Assembly: GCA_964609625.1 (NCBI GenBank)
Contig: CAZSRS010000004.1
Span: forward strand, 1-64,000
Reading direction: 5' to 3'
DNA from: G963674665 sp964609625
Lineage (GTDB): Bacteria; Desulfobacterota; Desulfovibrionia; Desulfovibrionales; Desulfovibrionaceae
DNA length: 64,000 bases
Positions within the stretch are counted from its first letter, which is position 1, and the number at the start of each line of letters is the position of its first letter. A model generated the notes under the pieces. That model did not search any database. It had not been told where the DNA came from and worked only from the letters and a program-made list of their open reading frames with translations. This document shows, one piece after another, positions 9,967 to 18,448 of the stretch. The position numbers were made by a program, and so were the translations under genes.

Positions 9967-10935
9967 ATGACCGCCGCCACGCACCCGCCAGCCGGCGACG
10001 AGAACACCTACACCACGCGCAAGCGCCTGTTCATCGGGCTCATCCTGGGCACGTCGCTGCTGGTTTGCGTCATCCTGGTGCTGCTCTGGGTCATTCCCTA
10101 CGTGGGGCTGCGCATCATCCACCCCTGGGCTCCCGCCGTGCTCGGGGTCGTGTTCTCCGCGCTGCTGCTCGTGGTGGTCTGGGCCTGTCTCGGCCTGGTG
10201 CTGAACATCCTGCTGGGGCGGCCAGTGCTCTTTTCCAAGCGCCTGCGTGGGCTGACCATCAAGCTGTTCCTGCCCCTGATGACCTTGCTCGGCCGGTTTC
10301 TGGGCATCGACAAGACCAGCGTGCGCAACTCCTTCATCAAGGTGAACAACGAACTGGTACGTAGCGAGGCGCGCACCTACAAGCCCGAGGAGATACTGCT
10401 GCTCATGCCCCATTGTTTGCAGAGCAGCTCCTGCGACATGCGCCTGACGTATGACATCAACAACTGCAAACGCTGCGGCAAGTGCCCCATCAGAGGGCTG
10501 CTGGAACTCTCGGACCGCTATGGCGTGCATCTGGCCATCGCTACCGGCGGTACCATCGCCCGTCGCATCGTGGTCCAAAACCGCCCGAAGATGATCCTGG
10601 CCGTGGCCTGTGAGCGCGACCTCTCCAGCGGCATCCAGGACACATACCCCCTGCCGGTGTTCGGAGTGCTCAACGAACGCCCCCACGGGCCGTGCCTGGA
10701 CACCCTGGTCTCCCTGGAGCGTTTGGAAAAGGCCCTGTTGCTGTTCCTGGACCCCGACAGCCTGCCCAGGCCCGGCGAGAAGGCAAGAAAAACCATCACC
10801 AGGCTGCACAGCATGGCCGCGGTCAATGCCCCGCGCGTAAAAGCAAGCGCGGGTGACGGATCCACCCCCAGAACCCTGGAGACTCAAGGTCAAAGTGCCG
10901 AAAAGCCGACTTCCGCCTCGTCATCATTGTCCTGA
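9967..10935 (+). CDS. DUF116 domain membrane protein
   Basis: A 322-residue protein of unknown function. Two hydrophobic helices occupy about residues 20-46 and 54-80, and the soluble DUF116 domain follows with its conserved cysteines (PHCLQSSSCDMRL and NNCKRCGKCPIRGL), a likely metal or iron-sulfur site facing the cytoplasm. Motifs ATGGT and LAVACERDL are also typical of DUF116. The last 40 residues are low-complexity. The domain is often found near def, fmt and rsmB in delta-proteobacteria, which hints at a translation-related or RNA-related role, but none is established. Confidence 0.8.
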   Translation: MTAATHPPAGDENTYTTRKRLFIGLILGTSLLVCVILVLLWVIPYVGLRIIHPWAPAVLGVVFSALLLVVVWACLGLVLNILLGRPVLFSKRLRGLTIKLFLPLMTLLGRFLGIDKTSVRNSFIKVNNELVRSEARTYKPEEILLLMPHCLQSSSCDMRLTYDINNCKRCGKCPIRGLLELSDRYGVHLAIATGGTIARRIVVQNRPKMILAVACERDLSSGIQDTYPLPVFGVLNERPHGPCLDTLVSLERLEKALLLFLDPDSLPRPGEKARKTITRLHSMAAVNAPRVKASAGDGSTPRTLETQGQSAEKPTSASSSLS

Positions 10936-10953
10936 AGCGCTCCGTACTCCGAC

Positions 10954-11394
10954 TCAGCGTATCAGTTCCGGCACACGCTCACGCAGGGAGCGCAGCATTC
11001 CGGCAGCCTGCCGCAACCGGCCCTGCCCCACGCCCTTGAGCCACTCCCCTGTCCAGGCGTCAAAGGCCTGCATGCCCATGCGGGCCACGTTCATGCCCCG
11101 CTCCGTGACACGCAGATGCTTGGCGCGGCTGTCGCGCGCGGAGGCCTCGGCCGTCACGAAGCCCATGGCCACCAGCCGGGACACTGCCTTGGAAATGTTG
11201 GACTTCTCGTACATCAACTCCAGCCGCAGCTGCTTCTGGGTCAGGGGCATCTCGCCAGAGTGCCCGGCAATGGCCTCCAGCACCACGAACTGCTGCTGGC
11301 TCAGGCCGAACCAGTCGGCGATGCGCCCCCCTTCGCGGATCAGGAACGCCCCTGTCCGGAGCAGCTCCTCAACGAACTCCTTCTCAGCGTCCAT
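10954..11394 (-). CDS. MarR family transcriptional regulator
   Basis: A 146-residue winged-helix repressor-type protein. The DNA-binding core reads LTQKQLRLELMYEKSNISKAVSRLVAMGFVTAEASARDSRAKHLRVTERG, with the arginine-containing wing (RDSRAKHL). The N-terminal and C-terminal helices that would form the dimer interface are present. It is encoded against the direction of its neighbours, with its 3' end 18 bases from the DUF116 stop, and diverges from rsmB. Targets and ligand are unknown; autoregulation from the 11395-11625 intergenic space is the simplest guess. Confidence 0.85.
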   Translation of the reverse strand: MDAEKEFVEELLRTGAFLIREGGRIADWFGLSQQQFVVLEAIAGHSGEMPLTQKQLRLELMYEKSNISKAVSRLVAMGFVTAEASARDSRAKHLRVTERGMNVARMGMQAFDAWTGEWLKGVGQGRLRQAAGMLRSLRERVPELIR

Positions 11395-11625
11395 GGACCT
11401 TCACCTCGCCTCCCATGCTGGGGATATGTTTCCTTCTCAACCAACATGGTGTCGCTGTCAATGCCGCTGCACGCCCAGAGCGCGAGGGGCCTGTTGCACA
11501 ACCGACCCTGTTCTGCGTATGTTCGACGCCATGCCGGAGTCCTCGCGGGCATCCTTTTCGCGACGGCACTGATACCAAGATGCAACCTGGTTTGAATCCC
11601 AACCCCTTTCGCACAAAGGTATTCC

Positions 11626-12939
11626 ATGCAGCACAAAGCCGAACCCCGCTCCCTGGCCCTGCAGGCCGTCACACGCGTTCTCGAACACCGGCAGGACGTC
11701 CAGGAGGCCTTGGATATTGAGCTTTCCCAGGCGCGGAGGCGAGGCCCCACGGCCCTGGACCCACGCGACGCGGCCCTGGCCACGGAACTCTGCTACGGCT
11801 ACCTGCGCCTGAAGACTAGGGTTGATTTCGTGGTCCAGGGCTTTCTGCGCAAGCCGGACGCGGCGCCCCCGGCCCTGCTCACGCTGTTGGGCCTGGCCGG
11901 CTACGGCCTGCAATACCTGGAGCGCGTGCCGGCTTACGCCACGGTGGATTGGGCTGTCCGCGCCACGGCCAAACGCTTCGGCAAGGCGCTCTCCGGCTTG
12001 GCAAACGCCGTGCTGCGCCGCGTTTCGGAACTCGGCCCAGTGGCGCTCCAAACCGAGTACTATCGCCGACCGAAAGAAACCGAGACGACCTTTCTGGAGC
12101 GCTACTGGGCCTGCCCCGGATGGATCGTGGACACTTGGCTTCAAGCCTACGGAGCGGAAGCAACGCTGCACTATCTCCGGGCGCAGGCAACACCTCCACT
12201 GCTCGGCCTGCGCTGCAACCTTCGCCACGCCGGCTTTCCCGAACTCTTCACCTCCCTGGCCGGCTCCGCGACTTGTGTGGCAACGCAGTCTCCGGGTGTT
12301 GCCCTACGCGGGGGCGCTCACGTGCCCGACTTGGCAACGCTCCTCGAACAGGGTGCCGTGTCCAGGCAGAGCTTGGCCTCGTTGCAGGCCCTGCACGCCC
12401 TGGAGCTGCCCGATTCCGGCGAACTCTGGGACCTCTGCGCCGGGCACGGCGGCAAGACCTGCGCCCTGCTGGAGGCCACGGACCTGCGTGTCCTGGCCAG
12501 CGACGCCAACCTGGCGCGGCTCAAGGACCTGCGGCGCGAACTCGCCCGCCTCAACCTGCCGGACGTCCCGGTCTTCCGACACCGGGCCGAGGCCCCGCCG
12601 CCCCTGCGCCGGGCCCCGCGGATCATCCTCATGGACGCGCCCTGCTCCGGCCTGGGCGTGCTCAGCCGCCGTCCCGACGCCAAATGGCGGCGCGCCCCCG
12701 AAGACGTGCGCAAACTCGCGGCCCTGCAACGACGCCTCCTGGACCGCGCGGCACAGAGCCTGGCCTCGGGCGGCCTGCTTGCCTACATCACCTGCACCCT
12801 GCACCCTGTGGAGAACCAGGAACAGATCGCGCGCCTGCTCCGCGGCCATCCTGCTCTCCGGTTGGAGCGGGAGTGGAGCACGCCCTCGGACTCCCCACTC
12901 AATGAATTCCTGTACGCCGCCTTGTTGCTCAAGGCCTGA
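11626..12939 (+). CDS. rsmB: 16S rRNA m5C967 methyltransferase RsmB
   Basis: A 437-residue protein with an N-terminal NusB-like RNA-binding domain (about residues 1-150) and a C-terminal Rossmann methyltransferase domain. SAM-binding motif I is DLCAGHGGKTCALLE (the usual form is DACAAPGGKT), motif IV is MDAPCSGLGVLSRRPD and motif VI contains the catalytic cysteine in YITCTLHPVENQEQI. Length equals that of known RsmB proteins (about 430). Context (def, fmt, DUF116 upstream) supports the call. Position specificity (967) is inferred from the family. Confidence 0.88.
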   Translation: MQHKAEPRSLALQAVTRVLEHRQDVQEALDIELSQARRRGPTALDPRDAALATELCYGYLRLKTRVDFVVQGFLRKPDAAPPALLTLLGLAGYGLQYLERVPAYATVDWAVRATAKRFGKALSGLANAVLRRVSELGPVALQTEYYRRPKETETTFLERYWACPGWIVDTWLQAYGAEATLHYLRAQATPPLLGLRCNLRHAGFPELFTSLAGSATCVATQSPGVALRGGAHVPDLATLLEQGAVSRQSLASLQALHALELPDSGELWDLCAGHGGKTCALLEATDLRVLASDANLARLKDLRRELARLNLPDVPVFRHRAEAPPPLRRAPRIILMDAPCSGLGVLSRRPDAKWRRAPEDVRKLAALQRRLLDRAAQSLASGGLLAYITCTLHPVENQEQIARLLRGHPALRLEREWSTPSDSPLNEFLYAALLLKA

Positions 12940-12947
12940 GCCACGCC

Positions 12948-13205
12948 ATGCCAGAGACCGTCTTCCTGCGCCTCTGCGACCGCTGCTGCGACAACTCCGG
13001 CACCGTAAAGGAAATGATCAAGACCGGCGGCTGCACCTGCGACATCTGCGGCTGGTCCTGCAAGTGCTCGGGCGACGACTGCAAGCAGTACGTCAACCGC
13101 ACCCCCCTGTATCTGATCCCCGAGGATGGCTGGGAATACCTGCACCTGGCCAACGAGAGGAACTCTCGCCCATTGGATTGGGAACGGCTCTTTGTCGGGA
13201 AGTGA
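12948..13205 (+). CDS. Small cysteine-rich protein, function unknown
   Basis: An 85-residue protein with nine cysteines in its first 45 residues (positions 10, 13, 14, 29, 31, 34, 38, 40 and 45), arranged as CDRCC then CTCDICGWSCKC. The spacing suggests a zinc or iron-sulfur cluster fold. There is no signal peptide, so it should be cytoplasmic. It begins 8 bases after rsmB and lacks a strong ribosome site, suggesting translation coupled to rsmB. I do not recognise the family. Confidence 0.65.
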   Translation: MPETVFLRLCDRCCDNSGTVKEMIKTGGCTCDICGWSCKCSGDDCKQYVNRTPLYLIPEDGWEYLHLANERNSRPLDWERLFVGK

Positions 13206-13243
13206 AACAGCCATTTCATACCGTGTATCTTCCCTCGGATAAT

Positions 13244-13274
13244 CATTTGCCCTTGACGGACAAATGCGTATTAT
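13244..13274 (+). promoter_or_regulatory. Promoter with candidate operator before the rhodanese-ferritin gene
   Basis: TTGCCC (13247-13252) and TATTAT (13269-13274) are 16 bases apart, a reasonable sigma-70 promoter. An inverted repeat CATTTG-N11-CAAATG (13244-13249 and 13261-13266) overlaps the -35 and spacer, the position expected of a repressor operator. The regulator is unknown. Confidence 0.45.
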
Positions 13275-13336
13275 GGATGAGACGACTCTCACTTCCCGCC
13301 GCCCTTGAGGCGGCAACGCAAGCCCCTGGAGGACAC

Positions 13337-14152
13337 ATGCTCTGGAAACAGTTCCTGACCCCGGTGGATTCCCTGAAGCCCGAGGAGGCACGCCGTCTGG
13401 TGGCCGAAGAGCCCGAGATCCAGATCCTCGACGTGCGCCAGCCCTCTGAATACAACCAGGAGCACATCCCCGGCGCCGTGCTCATGCCCATGGCCGAGAT
13501 CATGGACCGCACCTCCGAACTGGACAAGGACAAGCCCCTGCTCGTGTATTGTGCCATCGGGGGACGCAGCCGCATGGCCTCGCAACTGCTCGCGGGTCAG
13601 GGCTTCACCACGGTCCTCAACCTCTCCGGCGGCATCAAGGCCTGGAACGGTTGGACCGGCTTCGGCAACTACGACGAAGGGCTCGAACTCTTCGACGACG
13701 TCACATCCGTTGAACAGGCCCTGGATACGGCCTACGGCATGGAGGCTGCCCTGCACGAATACTACGCCGGCATGGCCGCCACGGTGCAAAGCGCGGAAGC
13801 CGCCAGCCTGTTCAAGAAGCTCGCGGACATCGAGACCAGGCACATGCATTCCGTGGCCCGGCGCATGGCCGAGATCACGGGCAGGGAGCCCAAGGATCCC
13901 GGGGGCTCGGCCCTCGAAGGGGGGCGCCCCACGCAGGAGTACATGGACCGCCTGTACCTGAACGTGGAATCGCCCACGGATGTGGTGGAATTCGCCATGG
14001 CCATCGAGGCCCAGGCCCTGGATCTTTACAGCCGCGCGGCCCGGAAAAGCGAGGGCACCTCGCGCGACTTTCTCCTGGAAATGGCCAGTGAGGAAAAGGC
14101 CCACCTCAAGAGCCTGGGCAAACTCATGGACTCTTTGCACGGGAGGGCGTGA
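13337..14152 (+). CDS. Rhodanese-ferritin-like domain fusion (sulfurtransferase)
   Basis: A 271-residue two-domain protein. Residues about 10-110 form a single rhodanese domain with the persulfide cysteine Cys72 in the loop YCAIGGRSR. Residues about 125-268 form a ferritin-like (rubrerythrin-type) four-helix domain with the iron-ligand pattern MEAALHEYY, DIETRHMH, and EAQALDLY / ASEEKAHL. There is no rubredoxin domain. The start ATG 13337 has a strong ribosome site (GGAGGA). The fusion suggests persulfide transfer coupled to a di-iron centre, for example in peroxide or sulfide stress. Its stop overlaps the next gene (TGATG). Confidence 0.85.
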   Translation: MLWKQFLTPVDSLKPEEARRLVAEEPEIQILDVRQPSEYNQEHIPGAVLMPMAEIMDRTSELDKDKPLLVYCAIGGRSRMASQLLAGQGFTTVLNLSGGIKAWNGWTGFGNYDEGLELFDDVTSVEQALDTAYGMEAALHEYYAGMAATVQSAEAASLFKKLADIETRHMHSVARRMAEITGREPKDPGGSALEGGRPTQEYMDRLYLNVESPTDVVEFAMAIEAQALDLYSRAARKSEGTSRDFLLEMASEEKAHLKSLGKLMDSLHGRA

Positions 14153-15255
14153 TGGGCAGACTGGTACTCGCCGGCGCGGGGCACGCGCACATGATGCTTA
14201 TGGCCTCCCTGCCGGAGATCGTGGCCAAGGGACACGAAGTCACGGCCATCGGCCCCGAGCCCCGGCACTACTACTCGGGCATGGGGCCCGGCATGCTCGG
14301 CGGTGACTACACCCCCGAGCAGATCAGCTTTCCGGTCAAGCGCATGATCGAGGAGCGCGGCGGCGTCTTCATCCAGGACAAGGTCCTGCGCATCGACCCC
14401 AACGAGCGCATCGTGCTCACGCGCTCGGGGCGTGAAGTCCCCTATGACGTGCTCAGCTGCAACCTGGGGAGCTTCGTGCCCCACGCCTCGGTGGTGGAGG
14501 AGGGTGCCACGGTCTACACCGTGAAACCCATCGAGAACCTGCTCGCGGCCAGGCAACGCATCCTGGAGATCGCCGTCAGGGAGCGGGTACTGGTGGCGGT
14601 TTGCGGCGGCGGGCCCGCCGCCCTGGAGATCGCCGGCAACGCCTGGGCCGCGGCGCGCGAAGGCGGACGCCGTGGCGCGGCCGTGACCCTGTTCGCCGGC
14701 AAGAGCTTCCTCAAGCGCGCCCCCGGCGGAGTTCGGACAAGGGCGCGCACGCTCCTGCGCAAGCGCGGCATCGAGGTCTTCGAAGGCAGCTATGTGCACA
14801 CCGTACGCAAGAACGAAGTGGAACTGGAAAACGGCTCCCGCCACCGGGCCGACGTGATCTTCATGGCCCTGGGCGTGCAACCTTCCAAGGTCTTTGCCGA
14901 ATCCAACCTGCCAGTGGGGCGGGACGGCGGCCTGGAGGTGAACAGCTTCCTGCAGAGTACGGCTCACCCCGAGATCTTCGGCGGCGGGGACTGCATCTGG
15001 TTCGCGCCCCACCCCCTGGACAAGGTTGGCGTCTACGCCGTACGGCAGAACCCCGTGCTGCTGCACAATGTCCAGGCCCAACTCGAGGGCGGGGAACTCC
15101 AGGCCTTTGATCACGGTGGTTCGTACCTGCTGATCTACAATGTGGGAGCGCGCGAGGGCATCCTGCACAAGAACGGCATCGTGTTCGGCGGCAAACCAGC
15201 CTTCTGGATCAAGAACTACATCGACACCAAATTCATGCACCGCTTTCAACCGTGA
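14152..15255 (+). CDS. FAD-dependent pyridine-nucleotide oxidoreductase, SelD-N-terminal-like
   Basis: A 367-residue flavoprotein of the NDH-2/sulfide:quinone reductase superfamily. It has an N-terminal FAD site LVLAGAGHAHMM, the second nucleotide site VAVCGGGPAALEIAGNAW, and the FAD C-terminal segment EIFGGGDCIW. The histidine-rich start and YYSGMGPGMLGGDY most resemble the flavoprotein domain that is fused to the N-terminus of some SelD (selenophosphate synthetase) proteins, here as a stand-alone protein. I chose ATG 14152 over GTG 14149. It overlaps the rhodanese-ferritin stop, so the two are co-expressed. The electron acceptor is not known. Confidence 0.8.
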   Translation: MGRLVLAGAGHAHMMLMASLPEIVAKGHEVTAIGPEPRHYYSGMGPGMLGGDYTPEQISFPVKRMIEERGGVFIQDKVLRIDPNERIVLTRSGREVPYDVLSCNLGSFVPHASVVEEGATVYTVKPIENLLAARQRILEIAVRERVLVAVCGGGPAALEIAGNAWAAAREGGRRGAAVTLFAGKSFLKRAPGGVRTRARTLLRKRGIEVFEGSYVHTVRKNEVELENGSRHRADVIFMALGVQPSKVFAESNLPVGRDGGLEVNSFLQSTAHPEIFGGGDCIWFAPHPLDKVGVYAVRQNPVLLHNVQAQLEGGELQAFDHGGSYLLIYNVGAREGILHKNGIVFGGKPAFWIKNYIDTKFMHRFQP

Positions 15256-15395
15256 GACGCTAGTCTCCCCCCTCTCTTTCAAGGCCGCCCTTGCTCCCCC
15301 AGGCGGAACCGGGTAAACATGGTGTGAAATAGCCGGGTTCGACACGGGGGCGCGTGGTGATTCCGGTGTGCAATGCGCGGAAGGGGTCGTTTTTC

Positions 15396-16643
15396 GTGGA
15401 AAAAGTTCTTATAGTCGAAGACAGCAAGACCGTCTCCCTTGGGTTGAAACGCTGGATCCAGCACGACCTGGGCCTGGAGTGCGACGTCGCGCGTAGCCTC
15501 GCGCAAGCCAGGGAAATGGTCGGGGAGACAGGGCGGGAGTATTTCATCGCCCTGCTGGACATGCACCTGCCGGACGCGCCCAACGGTGAAGTGATCGACT
15601 ACATGATCAGCGCCGACATCCCTTCCGTGGTGATCACCGGGGCCTATGACCCGGAAGCGCGCAAGATGGTCATGCACAAGGACGTTGTGGACTATGTGGT
15701 CAAGTCCCACCCCCGAGACATGCCGCAGCTGCTCAAGCTCATCAAGCGCATCGCCAACAACCGCAGTACCAAGGTACTGGTGGTGGACGACTCCCGCCAG
15801 TTCCGTAACTACTACGGAAAGGTGCTGCACAATCAGCGTCTGCGGGTGTACACGGCGGAGGACGGCGTCCAGGCCATGGATATCCTTGACCAGAATCCCG
15901 ACATCCGGCTTGTGCTGACGGATTACCACATGCCGCGCATGAACGGCTACGAACTGGTGTTGGAAATCCGCAAACGGTTCAGCGAGGACATGCTGGCCAT
16001 CATCGTCTTTTCCACCGACGATACGGAAAACATGGCGCCCAAGTTCCTCAAGGTGGGCGCCAACGACTTCATCAGCAAGGCCGCCAGCATCGAGGAGTTC
16101 CTTTGCCGCATCAACATGAACCTCAATGTCCTGGATATGATGCGCGAGATCAAGGAGAGCGCCTACCGCGACTTTCTCACCAAAATCTACAACCGCAAGT
16201 ATTTCTTCGAGCAGGCCGAACAGATCTACCCCGCGCACAAGAGCAGGGGCAAACCTTTGGTCGTGGCCATGCTCGACATCGACCTCTTCAAGCGGGTCAA
16301 CGACGTCTACGGCCATTACGCCGGCGACATGGTCATCAAGGCCATGGCCCAGCTCCTTGAGAACGCCTGTGGCGAGCGGGGCATCGTGGCCCGCTTCGGC
16401 GGCGAGGAGTTCTGCATGTTGCTGACCACCATGCCGGAAAACGGCATCGTGGACTTCTTCGAATCCCTGCGGCTGCAAATCGAAAACAAGGCTGTCAACG
16501 TGGACAACCAGGTGATCCGCTTCACCACCTCCATCGGCGTGACCTCCTCCTTCGGCGGCTCCCTGGCCGACATGATCAACCGCGCCGACCTGCTGCTCTA
16601 CGGTGCAAAGCAGGGGGGCCGCAACCGCGTCTGCTTCGACTGA
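15396..16643 (+). CDS. Two-receiver diguanylate cyclase (PleD-like)
   Basis: A 415-residue cytoplasmic protein with two receiver domains (about residues 1-120 and 125-245) and a GGDEF domain (about 250-415). Receiver 1 carries the phosphorylatable Asp in LLDMHLPDAPNGE; receiver 2 has LTDYHMPRMNGYE. The active site reads GGEEF (residues 335-339), which is catalytically competent. The product-inhibition I-site (RxxD just upstream) is replaced by GERG, so c-di-GMP feedback through that site is unlikely. GTG 15396 is preferred to 15354 because GGAAGGGG lies 9 bases upstream. The kinase partner is not adjacent. Confidence 0.9.
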   Translation: MEKVLIVEDSKTVSLGLKRWIQHDLGLECDVARSLAQAREMVGETGREYFIALLDMHLPDAPNGEVIDYMISADIPSVVITGAYDPEARKMVMHKDVVDYVVKSHPRDMPQLLKLIKRIANNRSTKVLVVDDSRQFRNYYGKVLHNQRLRVYTAEDGVQAMDILDQNPDIRLVLTDYHMPRMNGYELVLEIRKRFSEDMLAIIVFSTDDTENMAPKFLKVGANDFISKAASIEEFLCRINMNLNVLDMMREIKESAYRDFLTKIYNRKYFFEQAEQIYPAHKSRGKPLVVAMLDIDLFKRVNDVYGHYAGDMVIKAMAQLLENACGERGIVARFGGEEFCMLLTTMPENGIVDFFESLRLQIENKAVNVDNQVIRFTTSIGVTSSFGGSLADMINRADLLLYGAKQGGRNRVCFD

Positions 16644-16747
16644 TCTCATCGTGCGGAGAATTGTACATGCGGTGCACCCGGCATGGGCGGAATCAATGGT
16701 TTTCCCCACGACGATCCTTGCGCGCCACCCCTGGCTGTGCTATTGCC

Positions 16748-16786
16748 GGGGCACGCAAACGCCCCCACGTCAGGCGTTTGCGCCCC
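16748..16786 (+). terminator. Strong hairpin upstream of the TRAP operon
   Basis: A 10-base perfect stem CGCAAACGCC / GGCGTTTGCG, extended by GGGG / CCCC with a two-base bulge, with a 9-base loop. It lies between the diguanylate cyclase and dctP. With no T-run it could terminate the upstream gene or be a structured leader of the TRAP mRNA. Confidence 0.45.
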
Positions 16787-16823
16787 CTGCCCAGCCACCG
16801 CTACCGCCGTGAGGGAAAGCACC

Positions 16824-17855
16824 ATGAAAAGCGTCTTGAGATCGTTGCTGTTTTTTTTCGTGTACCTGGTGTTCGTGCTCACCATCATGCCCAGCCTGCT
16901 CGGCGCGGCCGAGATCACCCTGACCTACGCCAACTTCCCACCAGCTTCCACATTCCCCTGTGTGCAGATGGAGCGCTGGAAGACCGAAGTGGAAAGCCGT
17001 ACGGACGGCAAGGTCACGGTCCAGACCTTTCCCGGCGGTACCCTGCTCGGCGCCAAGAACATGTACGACGGAGTCAAACAGGGGCAGGCCGACATCGGCA
17101 ACCTCTGCATGTCCTACCAGCCAGGAGTTTTCCCCCTGACCACGGTGCTCGAACTGCCCGTGAGCTTCACCTCCTCGGTGGTGCCCAGCCGCGTGCTCTG
17201 GGACCTCTACGAGAAATACCAGCCCGAAGCCTTCAAGGACGTCAAGGTCCTTGCCATGTTCACCACCGCACCCTCCAATATTATGAGCAAGGTGCCCGTA
17301 CGCACACTGGCCGATCTCAAGGGCCTGGAACTGCGCGCCTCGGGCGGTGCCTCCACGGTCCTTGATCTGCTCGGCGCCGTTCCCGTGTCCATGCCCATGT
17401 CCGAGACTCCGGAAGCCCTGCAAAAGGGGTTGGTCAAGGGTCTGCTCTCCTCCCTGGAAGTGCTCATGGACTTCAACTTCGCCGAGTCTTGTCGCTTCGA
17501 GACAGTGACCAATTTCCAGGTCTACCCCTTTGCCGTGATCATGAACAAGGCCGCATGGGAGAAGCTGCCCGAGGACGTGAAAAAGATCTTCGACGACCTG
17601 GCCGTGGAGCAAGTTGAATGGACGGGCAAGTACATGGACGAGCACGTCCAGCGCTCCCTCGATTGGAGCAAGGACAAGTATCAGATCGAGGTCATCGAAC
17701 TGCCCCAGGCAGAATTGGACCAGGCGTCGCAACTGTTGACGCCCATGATCGACGACTGGAAAAAGGCGGCCGTGCAGGCCGGTGTGCCGGCTGACGCGGT
17801 CTTTGCCGACATGCTCGCGCTCAAGGCGAAATACGAAGAGGAATACGGTAAATAA
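16824..17855 (+). CDS. dctP: TRAP transporter substrate-binding protein, DctP family
   Basis: A 343-residue periplasmic solute receptor. The N-terminus has a signal peptide (MKSVLRSLLFFFVYLVFVLT, cleaved near the LLGAAE site). The DctP family body follows, with the organic-acid-binding segment including LKGLELRASGGAS (the conserved Arg that binds the substrate carboxylate) and QVYPFAVIMNKAAWEKLP. ATG 16824 is preceded by GAGGGA; the frame opens further upstream but would place coding sequence through the hairpin. It is followed by dctQ and dctM, a complete tripartite Na+-driven importer of a carboxylate whose identity is unknown. Confidence 0.92.
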   Translation: MKSVLRSLLFFFVYLVFVLTIMPSLLGAAEITLTYANFPPASTFPCVQMERWKTEVESRTDGKVTVQTFPGGTLLGAKNMYDGVKQGQADIGNLCMSYQPGVFPLTTVLELPVSFTSSVVPSRVLWDLYEKYQPEAFKDVKVLAMFTTAPSNIMSKVPVRTLADLKGLELRASGGASTVLDLLGAVPVSMPMSETPEALQKGLVKGLLSSLEVLMDFNFAESCRFETVTNFQVYPFAVIMNKAAWEKLPEDVKKIFDDLAVEQVEWTGKYMDEHVQRSLDWSKDKYQIEVIELPQAELDQASQLLTPMIDDWKKAAVQAGVPADAVFADMLALKAKYEEEYGK

Positions 17856-17884
17856 GCCTGTTGCTCGACAGCTCACGCAGGAAA

Positions 17885-17905
17885 GGGGGCCCAGGCCCCC
17901 TTCTT
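17885..17905 (+). terminator. Intra-operon hairpin between dctP and dctQ
   Basis: GGGGGC-CCAG-GCCCCC followed by TTCTT, 29 bases after dctP. A partial terminator here would lower expression of the membrane subunits relative to the abundant binding protein, as seen in many binding-protein transporters. Confidence 0.5.
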
Positions 17906-17935
17906 GCTGCTTGAAACAATTCCCCCTGAAACCCT

Positions 17936-18448
17936 ATGCTCCCAGCCCTGCGTGCCATAAGTTCCTTCTGCAACCGCATCCTGCTCTGGATCGGTGGCTT
18001 CGTGCTGTTGGGCATGATGCTGCTGGCCTGCGCCAACATGTTTTCCCGCGCGATCTGGACCCCCATCAAGGGCAGCTATGAACTCATCGGCTTTTTCGGT
18101 GCCTTGGTGGCTGCCTTTTCCCTGGGCAACACCCAAGAAAACAAGGGGCATATCGCACTCACCGTGCTCTCCGGGATGCTGCCGCGAGGATTCGAGCGGG
18201 GCATCGACGCATTCGCGAACCTGATCTGCGCCGGCCTCTTCGGACTCATCGCTTGGCGGACAGGGATCTGGGCCTGGAGCCTGGTCCAGACCGGCGAACT
18301 CTCCGAGACCCTGCGCATCGCCTATTATCCCTTTGCCTTTGCCGTGGCCCTGGGGGTGCTGGCCCTGGCCCTGACCCTGATCTGCGATTTCCTGGCCGCC
18401 TGTGTCGCCATGGCGCGCCCGGCAGAGCGCGAGGCCAAACGCTCATGA
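17936..18448 (+). CDS. dctQ: TRAP transporter small permease DctQ
   Basis: A 170-residue membrane protein with four hydrophobic helices (about residues 13-35, 45-63, 88-108 and 128-152), the standard DctQ topology. The segment SYELIGFFGALVAAFSLGNTQENKGHI is the conserved region of the family. It is essential for assembly of the DctM transport channel. The stop overlaps dctM (ATGA). Confidence 0.88.
   Translation: MLPALRAISSFCNRILLWIGGFVLLGMMLLACANMFSRAIWTPIKGSYELIGFFGALVAAFSLGNTQENKGHIALTVLSGMLPRGFERGIDAFANLICAGLFGLIAWRTGIWAWSLVQTGELSETLRIAYYPFAFAVALGVLALALTLICDFLAACVAMARPAEREAKRS

Noticed and set aside
15279..16709. Long minus-strand frame opposite the diguanylate cyclase
   Set aside because: It is a shadow of a clearly recognised receiver-GGDEF protein and has no recognisable domain.
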